A DNA stretch of 64,000 bases from Colwellia demingiae. Its GTDB lineage: Bacteria; Pseudomonadota; Gammaproteobacteria; Enterobacterales; Alteromonadaceae. The stretch lies in NCBI RefSeq assembly GCF_007954275.1, contig NZ_VOLT01000011.1, forward strand, positions 100,189 to 164,188, read 5' to 3'. Made by a program: the position numbers and the translations under genes. Under the pieces are notes generated by a model. It had not been told where the DNA came from, made no database searches, and saw only the letters and a list, made by a program, of their open reading frames with translations. Positions 16,802-26,984 of this stretch are shown here, one piece after another. Within the stretch, counting starts at the first letter, position 1, and the number at the start of each line of letters is the position of its first letter.

Positions 16802-18571
16802 TTACAGCTTTTCTTGCTGGGTAAACAACTTAATAAAATGTACGCCATCAATCATTAATGGAAAGTCTTCATTCACGGTTATTGGCGAAGAGAATTGACG
16901 CGAGTAACTTTGAAAGTTGCCATTTTGGTCAACAAAAACAGATTTATCTTTATCAAAGATAATAATGCCTTTATCAGTAGTATTGGCAATGACTCTATCT
17001 TTATTCAATGTTGGTAAATCACTGCCATTATTATTTCCGGTAACGTTACAAGCTAACCATTGATTCATCAAGGTTGGTTGTAAGTCCATATTACTGGTAT
17101 TAAAAGTAATATCCTTATGGCTGACTTTGCCAAGTTGCGGGTAAATAAATAACGCAGGTTTGGTATTTAAACGCGTTTCACTATTTTGATTACCTATAGA
17201 GCTGATCCAAATAATATCTTTTAGACTTTTTTGCTTTTGAGCAAGAAGTAGGGCATCAACAAATAATTCGAATTGATATTGGTTATTATTTTTTTCTGCC
17301 TTATTAGCATCAATAGCAAGGCTATTTTTAAAGTAGATAATATGTAAGCCAGGTGCTTTATTATTTAACTTTTCAGCAAACAATAAACTCGAGACATTTT
17401 CTAGTTCAGTTTTTTCACTAAATAAGGCTTCAAACCAACGAGGTTCAGTAATAGTACCATCCATAGTTGAATCGTCCGCAACAGTATGATCTTGCAGAGT
17501 TGCTGAAAACTCATCAGAGATAACCGTTAAGCTGGTTGTAAGAGCTTGTTGATCTAGACGCTGGAACAATAGCGGCTTAATACCTTGTTTGAGAATATCG
17601 TCTTGATAAATACTCGGTAGAGAATAAAGTAGATTAAACCAAGCATCATCATTAAGGCCAGTATCAATATTATTGGTTAAATGTAAGGTGGTGGCACTTG
17701 CTCGACGAATAAATTGATTAAGCTGAGGAATTGATACTTGTTGCTCTGTTAGGATCAAGAAGGTCGAATTCTTTGGCGCTGTCTCAGCATTTTCATTGAG
17801 GCAAAGACTTGAATCAATAGTAGGGTAATTAGGAATAGCATGACTAAATGATAGAGGGCTATTTTTACGCTCTATATAATCTTCAATGTTAAATAAACCA
17901 TATTTGGTTAATAGTGTTTTGGCTGTTGCAGGATAAGACAAAGGTAACACTGTGTCTTGACGCAAAATATCATAGTCAAGGTTAGCATCAGCCCAAATAT
18001 GGCTTACATGACTAAAGAAGAATGACAAAACCAAAGCAAAAATAACAAAACGAGCAAAGATTGTTTTTTGTAATTGCTTCAAATGTTTCCATGCGTAATT
18101 ACTTACAATGAATTCAAAACTTAAGATAATGATAGCCAGTGCACCAATGAAGGTATACAACAGACTGTTTTCTTTCGCTAAGTCTTGTATCAAGCTTATA
18201 ATTTGTGCACTAGAAGAGGCGTTTAAGTGATAACCCAAGCGACTATAAATAAAGCCATCTAATACGAGAAGTAATAAACCAATGGTAAAAATGACAGAGC
18301 CACTCGTTCTAATAAACTTTGTGTGTGGCAGAATCAGTGTTAATGGAAATAACACTAAAACAAAACTCATAAAGGTTAGAAACGCAATATGACTCACCCA
18401 GGTAGTTATTAAGTAGGCCTGACCAAAGAGTGTCGTTGGTGCAGCTTCACTAAATAAATAGTAAGAGGAGAGTGCAATTGCTGCTAAAATATTGAAAAAT
18501 GTGAACCAATGGCTCCAACTGATCAAATGTAATAGTTTTTTACTGTAGCTTTTTGTATCAAATGAAACCAT
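16802..18571 (-). CDS. yejM: YejM/PbgA/LapC inner-membrane protein
   Basis: This 589-residue protein matches E. coli YejM in length (586). It has five N-terminal membrane helices (about 20-190, beginning LLHLISWSHWFTFFNILAA), a linker, and a periplasmic sulfatase-fold domain. In enterobacteria this protein senses lipopolysaccharide and controls LpxC turnover through LapB/FtsH. The sulfatase-like half lacks a recognisable Cys/Ser-x-Pro-x-Arg site, as expected of a non-catalytic family member. It follows yejL by 44 bases on the same strand, and the yejK/yejL/yejM neighbourhood is conserved with E. coli. Confidence 0.9.
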   Translation of the reverse strand: MVSFDTKSYSKKLLHLISWSHWFTFFNILAAIALSSYYLFSEAAPTTLFGQAYLITTWVSHIAFLTFMSFVLVLFPLTLILPHTKFIRTSGSVIFTIGLLLLVLDGFIYSRLGYHLNASSSAQIISLIQDLAKENSLLYTFIGALAIIILSFEFIVSNYAWKHLKQLQKTIFARFVIFALVLSFFFSHVSHIWADANLDYDILRQDTVLPLSYPATAKTLLTKYGLFNIEDYIERKNSPLSFSHAIPNYPTIDSSLCLNENAETAPKNSTFLILTEQQVSIPQLNQFIRRASATTLHLTNNIDTGLNDDAWFNLLYSLPSIYQDDILKQGIKPLLFQRLDQQALTTSLTVISDEFSATLQDHTVADDSTMDGTITEPRWFEALFSEKTELENVSSLLFAEKLNNKAPGLHIIYFKNSLAIDANKAEKNNNQYQFELFVDALLLAQKQKSLKDIIWISSIGNQNSETRLNTKPALFIYPQLGKVSHKDITFNTSNMDLQPTLMNQWLACNVTGNNNGSDLPTLNKDRVIANTTDKGIIIFDKDKSVFVDQNGNFQSYSRQFSSPITVNEDFPLMIDGVHFIKLFTQQEKL

Positions 18572-18615
18572 TGATAATAATTCTTATTGTTGCAGGTAAA
18601 ATTAAATAAAAGGAT

Positions 18616-18822
18616 TTAAACCGATTGTTTTAAGGCTTTAGTAAAGTTGTCTACAACAGCAACACGTTTGCTTTCAGGTACTTGGGCAATAATGTTAGTA
18701 ACAGCGTTACCTAAACACATTAGGGCTAAATCTGGCGTTACTTCTTCTTTCACAAGAACATCTAACAAATCTTGGATAATTTTTTCTACACGTTCGTTCG
18801 AATATTTAGATACAATAGGCAT
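18616..18822 (-). CDS. yejL: YejL family protein
   Basis: The protein of about 68 residues begins [20 protein letters not shown], aligning with E. coli YejL (MPQISRYSDEQVEQLL). It keeps [15 protein letters not shown]. Its function is unknown. An upstream in-frame GTG at 18879 would add 19 residues; I chose the ATG at 18822 by comparison with YejL. It is in an operon with yejM and diverges from yejK. Confidence 0.85.
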
Positions 18823-18968
18823 AATAATAGTTTTCGTTAATGATAAATTTAATTTCTCTAGTTTATCAAATGCCTGCACACTTTAATATATACCTGATAT
18901 AAAAATAACAGTCATACAGTACAGAACACTAACTTTAATTAACATCAGTAACTGAACATAAGAATCAT

Positions 18969-20024
18969 ATGAGCTTAATAATTAATAACATTGCACTACA
19001 TTTTTTGTCTAAAAAAGAAGAAACAGGTGAAGTAGTATTACGCCTAGGGCCAGAAAACACTGAGTTCGCACAAGAAAATGCGAAAGTCACCAACTTTGTT
19101 GATGGTTTACATGCCATTTATAATGCAAAGGGTAGTAAGGCTTATGGTAGTTTTTCATCGATGCCTAGTGAAGGTGATTCAGCGCGCTTTGTTGATTTAA
19201 TGGAAAGTTACTTAACTGAACAACAAAATTTTTATGAATTTAGTGTGCAAGCGGGCAATGTATTAAAAAATGAAATCGAAAAATATGACATAGAAGAGAC
19301 AGGTTATTTTGTTATATGTCATTATGAATACATGGGTGGTCGTTACTTATTTGTTGCGGTTATCCCTATTTCAGAGCATTACAGTGTTGACGGCGAGTTA
19401 AATATTTCAGCCGCGCAGCACCTAGATACAAATAAACTACAACTCGCAGCTCGAATTGATTTATTCGATTACAAAGATAATAGCCAAGGCAACCGTTATA
19501 TTTCTTTTGTTAAAGGCAGAGCTGGTCGTAAAGTGTCTGACTTCTTTCTAGATTTTTTAGGCTGTGAAGAAGGTTTAAACTCGAAAGAGCAAACACAAAC
19601 ATTAGTACAAGCTGTCGAAGATTATGTTTCAGTTAATCAACTAGACCCAGCAGAGAAGCAAAAAACACGTAAAGATTTGCTCAGTTACTGTAAAGAGCAA
19701 AAAGCGAGCTCTCAAGATGTATCACTTCAAGAGGTAGGGAAGGTTATTGAAAGCGCAGGTTCAGAACAAGATTTCTATCAATTCTGCCAAACGCAATCAT
19801 ACCCAATTGAAGAATCGTTTCCGCATGAACAAGCTGTGGTTAACAAAATCACTAAATATTCAGGCTACGGTAATGGCATAAGTTTAAGCTTTGAACGCAG
19901 TCATTTTGGTCAAGATGTCGTTTATAATCCACATAATGACTCACTAATAATCTATAAAGTACCACCAAATTTAAAAGAACAGTTAATGGCTTTACTCGAA
20001 AGTGATCAGAGCCCAGAAGAGTAA
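18969..20024 (+). CDS. yejK: Nucleoid-associated protein YejK/NdpA
   Basis: This 351-residue protein starts MSLIINNIALHFLSKKEE and includes VDGLHAIYNAKGSKAYGSF, RYLFVAVI and FVKGRAGRKVSDFFLDFLG. These are recognisable NdpA features, and the length is near the usual 335. The family is nucleoid-associated and interacts with topoisomerase IV. It diverges from yejL and is followed by a strong terminator. Confidence 0.92.
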   Translation: MSLIINNIALHFLSKKEETGEVVLRLGPENTEFAQENAKVTNFVDGLHAIYNAKGSKAYGSFSSMPSEGDSARFVDLMESYLTEQQNFYEFSVQAGNVLKNEIEKYDIEETGYFVICHYEYMGGRYLFVAVIPISEHYSVDGELNISAAQHLDTNKLQLAARIDLFDYKDNSQGNRYISFVKGRAGRKVSDFFLDFLGCEEGLNSKEQTQTLVQAVEDYVSVNQLDPAEKQKTRKDLLSYCKEQKASSQDVSLQEVGKVIESAGSEQDFYQFCQTQSYPIEESFPHEQAVVNKITKYSGYGNGISLSFERSHFGQDVVYNPHNDSLIIYKVPPNLKEQLMALLESDQSPEE

Positions 20025-20043
20025 TAAAACAGCAATAACCATC

Positions 20044-20080
20044 GTAACGCGTTACAAGAAAGTATCGCGTTACTTTTATT
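20044..20080 (+). terminator. Terminator after yejK
   Basis: GTAACGCG (20044-20051) pairs with CGCGTTAC (20066-20073) and is followed by TTTTATT. Confidence 0.8.
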
Positions 20081-20218
20081 GCATCATGCGACAGTAAAAA
20101 ATTTAAATAATATATAACAATCACTTACTACAGTATCAAGGTGAGTCACATCACTCATCGATGAATTACTAGTATTTTGATGGTATATAAATTGTAATTA
20201 GAAAAATTGGAAATACTC

Positions 20219-21286
20219 ATGACAAATGAAAGCAATATCTCAAATAATACCTTAAGTAAAACCCTAACTATCGCTCGTCCTGATGATTGGCATGTACATT
20301 TACGTGACGGCGCCGTATTAAAAAACACGGTAGCTGATATTAGCCGTTATTTTGGTAGAGCTATTGTTATGCCAAATTTAGTACCACCTGTAACAGATGC
20401 AGCTTTAGCAGAAAGTTACTATCAGCGAATTATGGCTGCAGCACCAAGTGCTCATTTCAAGCCATTAATGGTTTTATATTTAACAGATAACACCAGCGCA
20501 CAAGATATTATTGAAGCGAAAGAATCAGGTATAGTTTATGCGGCAAAACTATACCCAGCCGGCGCAACCACAAACTCTTCATCGGGTGTAACTGATGTTG
20601 CCAATTTAACTGACGTGTTTGCAGCAATGCAATCAGTTGGTATGCCATTATTAATTCACGGCGAAGTAACCGCTGCTGATATTGATATTTTCGATAGAGA
20701 ACAAGTGTTCATTGATACAATTTTACAGCCGTTAGTTGCTAACTACCCTAATCTTAAAATCGTGTTAGAGCATATCACCACTAAAAATGCGGTAGATTTT
20801 GTTAAAGCTGCTGGTGACAATGTTGGCGCTACTATTACCGTTCATCATTTATTGTTTAACCGTAACCACATGTTAGTTGGCGGTATTCGTCCGCATTACT
20901 TCTGTTTACCTATTTTAAAACGCAATACTCATCAACAAGCATTAATAGAAGCAGCAACAAGCGGCGACAAAAAATTCTTCTTAGGTACTGACTCTGCGCC
21001 ACATGCACAGCATGCTAAAGAGTCAGCTTGTGGTTGTGCTGGTGTTTATTCTGCCCACGCAGCTATTGAGTTATATGCTGAAGTGTTCGAACAAGAAAAT
21101 GCCCTTGATAAATTAGAAGCGTTTGCCAGCCTTAATGGTGCAAACTTCTATCAATTACCAGTAAGCACAGATAAAATAACGTTAGTTAAAAAAGCATGGC
21201 TAGTACCCGCAACTATGACCTTTGGCGATGATGTTGTTGTGCCTGTTCGTGCCGATGAAGATATTTTGTGGCAAGTAGAAGGTTAA
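20219..21286 (+). CDS. pyrC: Dihydroorotase
   Basis: This roughly 355-residue class II dihydroorotase converts carbamoyl aspartate to dihydroorotate in pyrimidine synthesis. Metal ligands are visible in [10 protein letters not shown]. The carboxylated lysine is in [14 protein letters not shown], and further ligands are in LLIHGE, LEHITT and LGTDSAPH. The ATG at 20219 is preferred over the upstream TTG at 20207 because GGAAA precedes it at normal spacing. It stands alone after the yejK terminator. Confidence 0.96.
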   Translation: MTNESNISNNTLSKTLTIARPDDWHVHLRDGAVLKNTVADISRYFGRAIVMPNLVPPVTDAALAESYYQRIMAAAPSAHFKPLMVLYLTDNTSAQDIIEAKESGIVYAAKLYPAGATTNSSSGVTDVANLTDVFAAMQSVGMPLLIHGEVTAADIDIFDREQVFIDTILQPLVANYPNLKIVLEHITTKNAVDFVKAAGDNVGATITVHHLLFNRNHMLVGGIRPHYFCLPILKRNTHQQALIEAATSGDKKFFLGTDSAPHAQHAKESACGCAGVYSAHAAIELYAEVFEQENALDKLEAFASLNGANFYQLPVSTDKITLVKKAWLVPATMTFGDDVVVPVRADEDILWQVEG

Positions 21287-21423
21287 TTATTACTTCCACT
21301 AAGCTTAGGCTTTAGGCTTTTATTATAGTAAAGACTAAATAAAAGCTAAAGTTTGGGCTATGTATACCCCGTATAAAAAAAGTAGAAAGCAAAAGTATAA
21401 CTGAGTTTAATTTAAGGAAAAAA

Positions 21424-22314
21424 ATGCAATTATTTGTAGACGATCTTACCGTTATTGATTTTTCATACCTGTGTAAGCAGCGCGGTATTGTTGGTGAGAG
21501 CTGGATTGTTGACGTACTTCTCGATGGGTCGTTAAATGAAATGAGTATGGTGCTAGATTTTGCCGTGGTAAAAAAGCAAATCAAGGCCATTATTGATGAT
21601 GCTGTTGACCATAAACTGTTGTTGCCTATTCAAGAGCAAGCATTAACCTTGGCAGAATCGCCGCATAATGACGGTCATCAAACGATAGACTTTATCATTG
21701 ATGTAGCAAGTTACTATTTACAATCTCCAGCGTGTGCTTTTGCCTCAATTGATTGTTTAACCATCACGATACCTGAGGTGACTAAACACTTAACGGCTAT
21801 TATTTTGGCGCACTTGCCAGATAACGTAAAAGGTTTGACACTAGTATTGCGTCCTGAAAATATTCCAAGTGATTATTATCATTATACTCATGGCTTAAAG
21901 TTACATGATGGTAATTGCCAGCGTATTGCACATGGTCACCGTTCTAAAATACAAATTTTAGTCGATGGCGAAAGAAGCGCTAAGCTAGAAGCAGCTTGGT
22001 GTCAGCGCTGGGAAGATATTTATATTGCCAGTGAAGCTGACAGAATTTCTGCCAGCGATATTCAGCTATCAGCTCAAGCAATAAACAATTTAACACCCGA
22101 TCACCAATATTTTAGTTACCATGCACCTCAAGGTCGATTTGATATCGCCGTCGATAGCAAAGTCCTTGATGTGGTTGATTGTGATTCGACTGTAGAATTA
22201 TTAGCAGACTTTATTTTAAGACAAATAAAAGCGCAATATAGCGAACTGGCAAATAATGAAGTGAAAGTTATTGCTTATGAAGGCGTCGCTAAAGGGGCAA
22301 TTGTTCATGGTTAA
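21424..22314 (+). CDS. 6-carboxytetrahydropterin synthase-like (QueD/PTPS family)
   Basis: This 296-residue protein is about twice the size of QueD, suggesting two PTPS-like repeats. The first half has VLDFAVVKKQIKAIIDDAVD followed by HKLLLP, the PTPS segment with the catalytic Asp-His. The second half has IAHGHRSKIQILVDG and ends KVIAYEGVAKGAI, corresponding to the family C-terminus. A pterin or 7-deazaguanine role is likely but unproven. AAGGAAAAAA precedes the ATG. The stop overlaps the start of the next gene (ATGGTTAA), implying translational coupling to the M23 peptidase. Confidence 0.75.
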   Translation: MQLFVDDLTVIDFSYLCKQRGIVGESWIVDVLLDGSLNEMSMVLDFAVVKKQIKAIIDDAVDHKLLLPIQEQALTLAESPHNDGHQTIDFIIDVASYYLQSPACAFASIDCLTITIPEVTKHLTAIILAHLPDNVKGLTLVLRPENIPSDYYHYTHGLKLHDGNCQRIAHGHRSKIQILVDGERSAKLEAAWCQRWEDIYIASEADRISASDIQLSAQAINNLTPDHQYFSYHAPQGRFDIAVDSKVLDVVDCDSTVELLADFILRQIKAQYSELANNEVKVIAYEGVAKGAIVHG

Positions 22315-23173
22315 CCCAATAAACAATACCTTTACTAAGACATTGAGCAAAACCTTAATTTCCTTAGCACTTATCACTAGTTTTACTGCCAGCTCTCAAG
22401 TATTGGCAGAGCAAGAACAGATAGCATTAACCGGCGAAATTAAGCAGGGCGGTTTACTGGTTGGTAAAACGTTAGCGCAAAATACAGTAACCTTAAATGG
22501 TAAAGTGATCACCGTTTCAAAGTCCGGTGATTATACCTTTGGCTTTTCCCGTGACGACAAGCAAAGCTATCAATTAGTGATCACCTCGGTTAATGGTGAT
22601 CGGGTAGAGAAAACATTAATGCCACAAAAACGTAGTTATAATATTCAGCGTATCGAAGGTATTAAAAAAAGCATCATGCAACCTAACCCAAAATCGGTTG
22701 CCAGAGCGAGACAAGACAGCAAGCAGGTTAAAACTGCTCGAAAAGTTGCCAGTTCACTCAACTATTTTGCCCAAGGTTTTATTCCGCCCATTGAAGGGAT
22801 AATTACAGGCGTATATGGTAGCCAACGTGTTTATAACGGCGTACCTAAAAACCCACACTTTGGTTTAGATTATGCTGGTAACACTGGCGATCCGGTTCAA
22901 GCTCCGGCATCTGGTACGGTATTACTTTGGGTACCTGATATGTTTTATTCGGGTGGCACCATGATAATTGATCATGGTCAGGGTGTAAGCTCTACTTTTT
23001 TACACTTAAGTAACTCCTATGTAAAACAAGGTGATACTGTTGAACAAGGGCAGGTGGTAGCTGCAGTTGGTAAAAGCGGCAGGGCAACCGGACCTCATTT
23101 AGATTGGCGTATAAACTGGTTCAATGTAAAAATTGACCCTGCGCTTGTACTAAAAATACAACCTCTACTTTAA
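22307..23173 (+). CDS. Exported M23 (LytM-type) metallopeptidase
   Basis: The 288-residue protein has a signal peptide ending SSQVLA/EQ (cleavage about residue 34), a linker domain, and a C-terminal M23 domain. This holds HFGLDYAG (zinc His and Asp), IDHGQGVSSTFLHLS (catalytic His region) and GPHLDWRINW. At the last site the canonical HxH is HLD, so the final zinc ligand would be Asp or absent. It probably cuts or binds peptidoglycan cross-links in the periplasm. I chose the ATG at 22307, which overlaps the previous stop, over an upstream TTG at 22271 because it places the signal peptide at the N-terminus. Confidence 0.85.
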   Translation: MVNPINNTFTKTLSKTLISLALITSFTASSQVLAEQEQIALTGEIKQGGLLVGKTLAQNTVTLNGKVITVSKSGDYTFGFSRDDKQSYQLVITSVNGDRVEKTLMPQKRSYNIQRIEGIKKSIMQPNPKSVARARQDSKQVKTARKVASSLNYFAQGFIPPIEGIITGVYGSQRVYNGVPKNPHFGLDYAGNTGDPVQAPASGTVLLWVPDMFYSGGTMIIDHGQGVSSTFLHLSNSYVKQGDTVEQGQVVAAVGKSGRATGPHLDWRINWFNVKIDPALVLKIQPLL

Positions 23174-23216
23174 CGTTACTCAACATTACTAAAATAACAT
23201 CTCCTAAGGTCACACT

Positions 23217-26200
23217 ATGGCAGAACATGGCTATTCGCTGCTACGCATCATTATTATCGACAGTTTTTGGCAAGGACAGGTAAACGAACTTGATTTAACT
23301 GGTCACACTCAACTTGAAGGGACAAACGGTGCAGGTAAAACCTCGCTAATGCGTTTGTTACCACTTTTTTATGGCATGCGACCTAGTGATATTGTTAGCA
23401 AGGTTGACCAAGCAAAAAACTTTGCCGACTTTTATTTACCGCGCGAATCCAGTATTTTAGTGTACGAATACGCAAGACCCTTCGGACAAAAATGCCAAGT
23501 ATTAGCCACTAGTGATGGCAGAGGTGTGCACTTTAAGTTTATTGATGACGGTTACGACAGTCAGTATTTTATTTCCGGCATTACAGGTAGTAAGGCTAAA
23601 CCTTTTACTATCAATGAAATAGAAAAAAATTACCGTAATATTGGTAAAGAAAGCTCCAAATTTTTAGGCATAGATAAATACCGTCAAGTTATTCAAAATT
23701 TGCGTAGTGGTCGTAAACACAAAGAAATAAGATTACTGCAAAACCGTTTTTCTTTTAGTGAACAGGCATGTCCACATATTGATAAAGTGATTAACGGAAC
23801 CATAGAAAAAAATCTAGATTTTGAAGCAGTTAAACGTATGTTAGTCGCTATTGCTAGCGATCATCTTGCTCGTGATACCACGGATGAAAAAGAACAGCTC
23901 AGTTTAAATAAAGCCGATATTACTAACTGGCTTGCTGATATTCAGGCCAGTCGCGCCATTAAAAAAGTCGCGGATAAAATTTCTGTTTGGCAAAACGATT
24001 TCAGCGCCTTTGCTAGTTTAGTCAATAAATTACAACACCTTCACGCTGAAATCATCTCGCATCAAGGACGCCTTGAAATAAAACAGCAAGAAAGAGATGC
24101 CCTTAAAAGAAGCAGTATTGAAACACGTAACAAACTCGAAAGAGAATTAGCAAACACCACAGAACAATATCAAAAAGCCTTATTTGATCTCATTGCTAAA
24201 ATTGAAGCTGATTTAAGTAAAATCGATCTACTTGATGAAGATAAACTTAATTATGATGATGATGATGCTAGTAGTTATCAAATTAAGGCTGAGCAAGCAC
24301 CACAAATTCAAGCTGAACTGAATGAAGTGATCGCCGTTATTGATGCCTTTGAAGGTAATATTAGTAAAATAGGACAAAAATTCGATAAGCTTATTCAGCA
24401 AATGGAAGTAGAAAAGCTTAAAGGCATCAACAGCAATAAAGAAAAATCAGCCCAGATATCGACTCAGTCTAATGATCAATTATCACATATTAATGAAGTA
24501 TTTCATCAGCAAGAGCACGCGCTTAATGCCCAATTGCATAAAGAAGAGCTTAAGCTGCAGAAAGATCAGCAACAAATACAATATCAAGTAGATACGGCTA
24601 ACCAACAACTTGCTCAGCCAATAATACCGCAGGAATTAACCGCTGATATAGAAGCGAACATTGTTGCCTTAACGCAAGCTCAACAAAATACTAATCAGTT
24701 GGTACAACAAGCCTCTGAATTACAAAAGCAGCAATATCAATTAGAGAAACAGCAAAACCAGCAACTGACACAACGCAGTGAAGTTAATCGTTATCTTGAA
24801 CAGTTAAAACAAGATTATCACCAGGTTGAATTACAACTGCTGCCGCAAGCCGACTCTTTACATCATTATCTTATTAATGAACCTCAAGCCGCTAATTGGC
24901 AAGACACTATTGGTCGTTTGCTTACTACCGAACAATTATCGCGGTCTGATTTAAATCCACAGTGGGTAGAAAGCAGCAATAATGGTAACAACGCACCGGC
25001 AAGCCTTTATGGTTTATCAATAGATTTACAACAATTACCTTGTGATGATTCTTTATTTTTAGATGAAGCGCAGCTGCGAGAAAAGCGTCAAGTTATCGAA
25101 ACTAAGTTACAAACGCAAACAGATAAAATTTCACAGCTTGATGAACAGTTAAAATTTATTGCCAAAGAAATTAATCAACTCAAAGTTACGGTAACTGAAC
25201 AAGCACAAAGTTTGAATCAGCAACAGCTAACGTTAGGTCAATTAAAAACGCAGCAAGAAAGCTTGGTCGTTAAAAAACAGTTGGCCATTAAAGCACACCG
25301 CCAAACGATTGAGGCGCAATTACAAAGCTTTCATCAACAATTAAAAGCACTAGAAAAAAAGCAGCACAGCTTTGAAGAAAATAAAGCAGAGCAATTACGT
25401 GAACTGACTAACGACAAGTTAGAAAAAAGTATGGTGGTTGAAAGTGATAGAGACAATCAGGTAACACTATTGTCTGAGCAACTATCAACGCTGCTCAGTA
25501 ATACCAAACAACGTTTATTGGATCTTAAAAAACAGCAAGCGATTGATATAGAAAAACTTGATCCTGAAGGAGAAGTAGACAAACGTATTTCCACGCGAGT
25601 TACTTTAGAAAAAGACTTGCAGCAATGTTCGGTGTTTGCACAAAAGGCGCGCGACTATAACAGCTTTATGAATGAGCGTTATTGTCATCGTGATGCGTTG
25701 GCTGAAGAGAATCAAAACAGAAAAATTATCAAACGTAATATAGAAACAAATTATGAAGATAGCCGTATTGAGTTAACAACCAATATAAACGAATTAAAAC
25801 AGTTAATTAGAAAGAATAATCAAGAAAAACAAGCCACTGATGATTTATTAGTGCAACTCAATGATAATAAACGCTTGTGCGAAATGTCAGCAATTAACAG
25901 TGAGCTTTGTGATGAAGAACCAGCCAACCAAGCGGATTTAACCGTTAGTTTTTTCCATGATTATTACCAACAATTTAAAACCATTGAAAAACGATTATCT
26001 AGTCAGTTAAATACTTTTAGTGAACGTTTTAGGAAAGATCACTCCGGTAGTGAGCTTTTCGAAAACTGGCAAAAGCTATTACACGACAACGATAACTACT
26101 CTGGCGCAACAGCACTGTTTAAATATCGTGAGCCTATTAGCGAGTTATTAAATAGCGCAGACCAAAAGCAGCAAAGTACTTATCAATTGGTGACTGTGAA

Positions 26201-26984
26201 TGCCACCATGATCAACGAGTTTTATCAGCACATCGAAAACTTTGGTCGTAATATAAAACGTATTGGTAAATTGTTATCAACCAAAGTGACTGCATTGGCG
26301 CATTTTGAAGCGTTAGCTGATATCAATGTCACCACGGTAATGAAGCAAGAAGAGTTAGATTACTGGGGACCATTGCAAAAATTTGCCGAAGTTTTTGAGC
26401 TATATAAAGATCAATTACGTGATGGCCTTGGTGAAGTACCCGATGATTTAGTGTTCGCCATGCAAAAGTTGGCGAGTTATTTACCCAATGAAGGTTTTGT
26501 TTTAGCGCACAATAATTTGTTTGATTTAGAATTTACCATTGTCGAAAAAGGCCAAGTGAAACATGCGCGTAATGCTAAGCAACTTAAAAAAGTAAGCTCT
26601 ACAGGTTTATCTTATTTAGCTATGTTGTCTTTATTTGCTGGTTTGTTAGCTATGTTACGTGGTGACAGTAAACATGCTAGCCAAATAATTTTGCCAGTAG
26701 ATGAATTAGGTGAACTGGCCGCTGAAAATATTGACCTGTTATTAAAAATGTTTAATGACAACCATATCAGTATGTTATCTGCTTCACCATCGACTGATCG
26801 CCATATTTTATCCTTATATAACCGTCATTATAAATTAAAAGACAATAAAATTTACCATGCAGATATTCCACAATCTCGTTTAGATGAGTTATTAGCCCAA
26901 CGTAATAATAAGACAGCCATTACTCCACAAGAGCCAGAACAAGATCCTGAAAAGGAAACATCAGGGGAGTCAAATCATGTTTAA
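23217..26984 (+). CDS. SMC ATPase of an MksBEF/Wadjet-type complex (MksB/JetC-like)
   Basis: This 1255-residue protein has a Walker A motif GTNGAGKTS at 35-43 and a very long Gln/Glu-rich coiled coil (about 260-560 and 630-930). A non-coiled hinge-like island lies near 565-620 (WQDTIGRLLTTEQL...ASLYGLSIDL). The C-terminal head has a signature-like SSTGLSYLAML and Walker B IILPVDELGELA (about 1158-1169). This is the MukB/MksB/JetC plan. Partners follow directly: KITE (8-base overlap), kleisin and a TOPRIM protein. Such complexes extrude DNA loops; the versions with TOPRIM (Wadjet, MksBEFG) cut small circular plasmids. Confidence 0.9.
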   Translation: MAEHGYSLLRIIIIDSFWQGQVNELDLTGHTQLEGTNGAGKTSLMRLLPLFYGMRPSDIVSKVDQAKNFADFYLPRESSILVYEYARPFGQKCQVLATSDGRGVHFKFIDDGYDSQYFISGITGSKAKPFTINEIEKNYRNIGKESSKFLGIDKYRQVIQNLRSGRKHKEIRLLQNRFSFSEQACPHIDKVINGTIEKNLDFEAVKRMLVAIASDHLARDTTDEKEQLSLNKADITNWLADIQASRAIKKVADKISVWQNDFSAFASLVNKLQHLHAEIISHQGRLEIKQQERDALKRSSIETRNKLERELANTTEQYQKALFDLIAKIEADLSKIDLLDEDKLNYDDDDASSYQIKAEQAPQIQAELNEVIAVIDAFEGNISKIGQKFDKLIQQMEVEKLKGINSNKEKSAQISTQSNDQLSHINEVFHQQEHALNAQLHKEELKLQKDQQQIQYQVDTANQQLAQPIIPQELTADIEANIVALTQAQQNTNQLVQQASELQKQQYQLEKQQNQQLTQRSEVNRYLEQLKQDYHQVELQLLPQADSLHHYLINEPQAANWQDTIGRLLTTEQLSRSDLNPQWVESSNNGNNAPASLYGLSIDLQQLPCDDSLFLDEAQLREKRQVIETKLQTQTDKISQLDEQLKFIAKEINQLKVTVTEQAQSLNQQQLTLGQLKTQQESLVVKKQLAIKAHRQTIEAQLQSFHQQLKALEKKQHSFEENKAEQLRELTNDKLEKSMVVESDRDNQVTLLSEQLSTLLSNTKQRLLDLKKQQAIDIEKLDPEGEVDKRISTRVTLEKDLQQCSVFAQKARDYNSFMNERYCHRDALAEENQNRKIIKRNIETNYEDSRIELTTNINELKQLIRKNNQEKQATDDLLVQLNDNKRLCEMSAINSELCDEEPANQADLTVSFFHDYYQQFKTIEKRLSSQLNTFSERFRKDHSGSELFENWQKLLHDNDNYSGATALFKYREPISELLNSADQKQQSTYQLVTVNATMINEFYQHIENFGRNIKRIGKLLSTKVTALAHFEALADINVTTVMKQEELDYWGPLQKFAEVFELYKDQLRDGLGEVPDDLVFAMQKLASYLPNEGFVLAHNNLFDLEFTIVEKGQVKHARNAKQLKKVSSTGLSYLAMLSLFAGLLAMLRGDSKHASQIILPVDELGELAAENIDLLLKMFNDNHISMLSASPSTDRHILSLYNRHYKLKDNKIYHADIPQSRLDELLAQRNNKTAITPQEPEQDPEKETSGESNHV

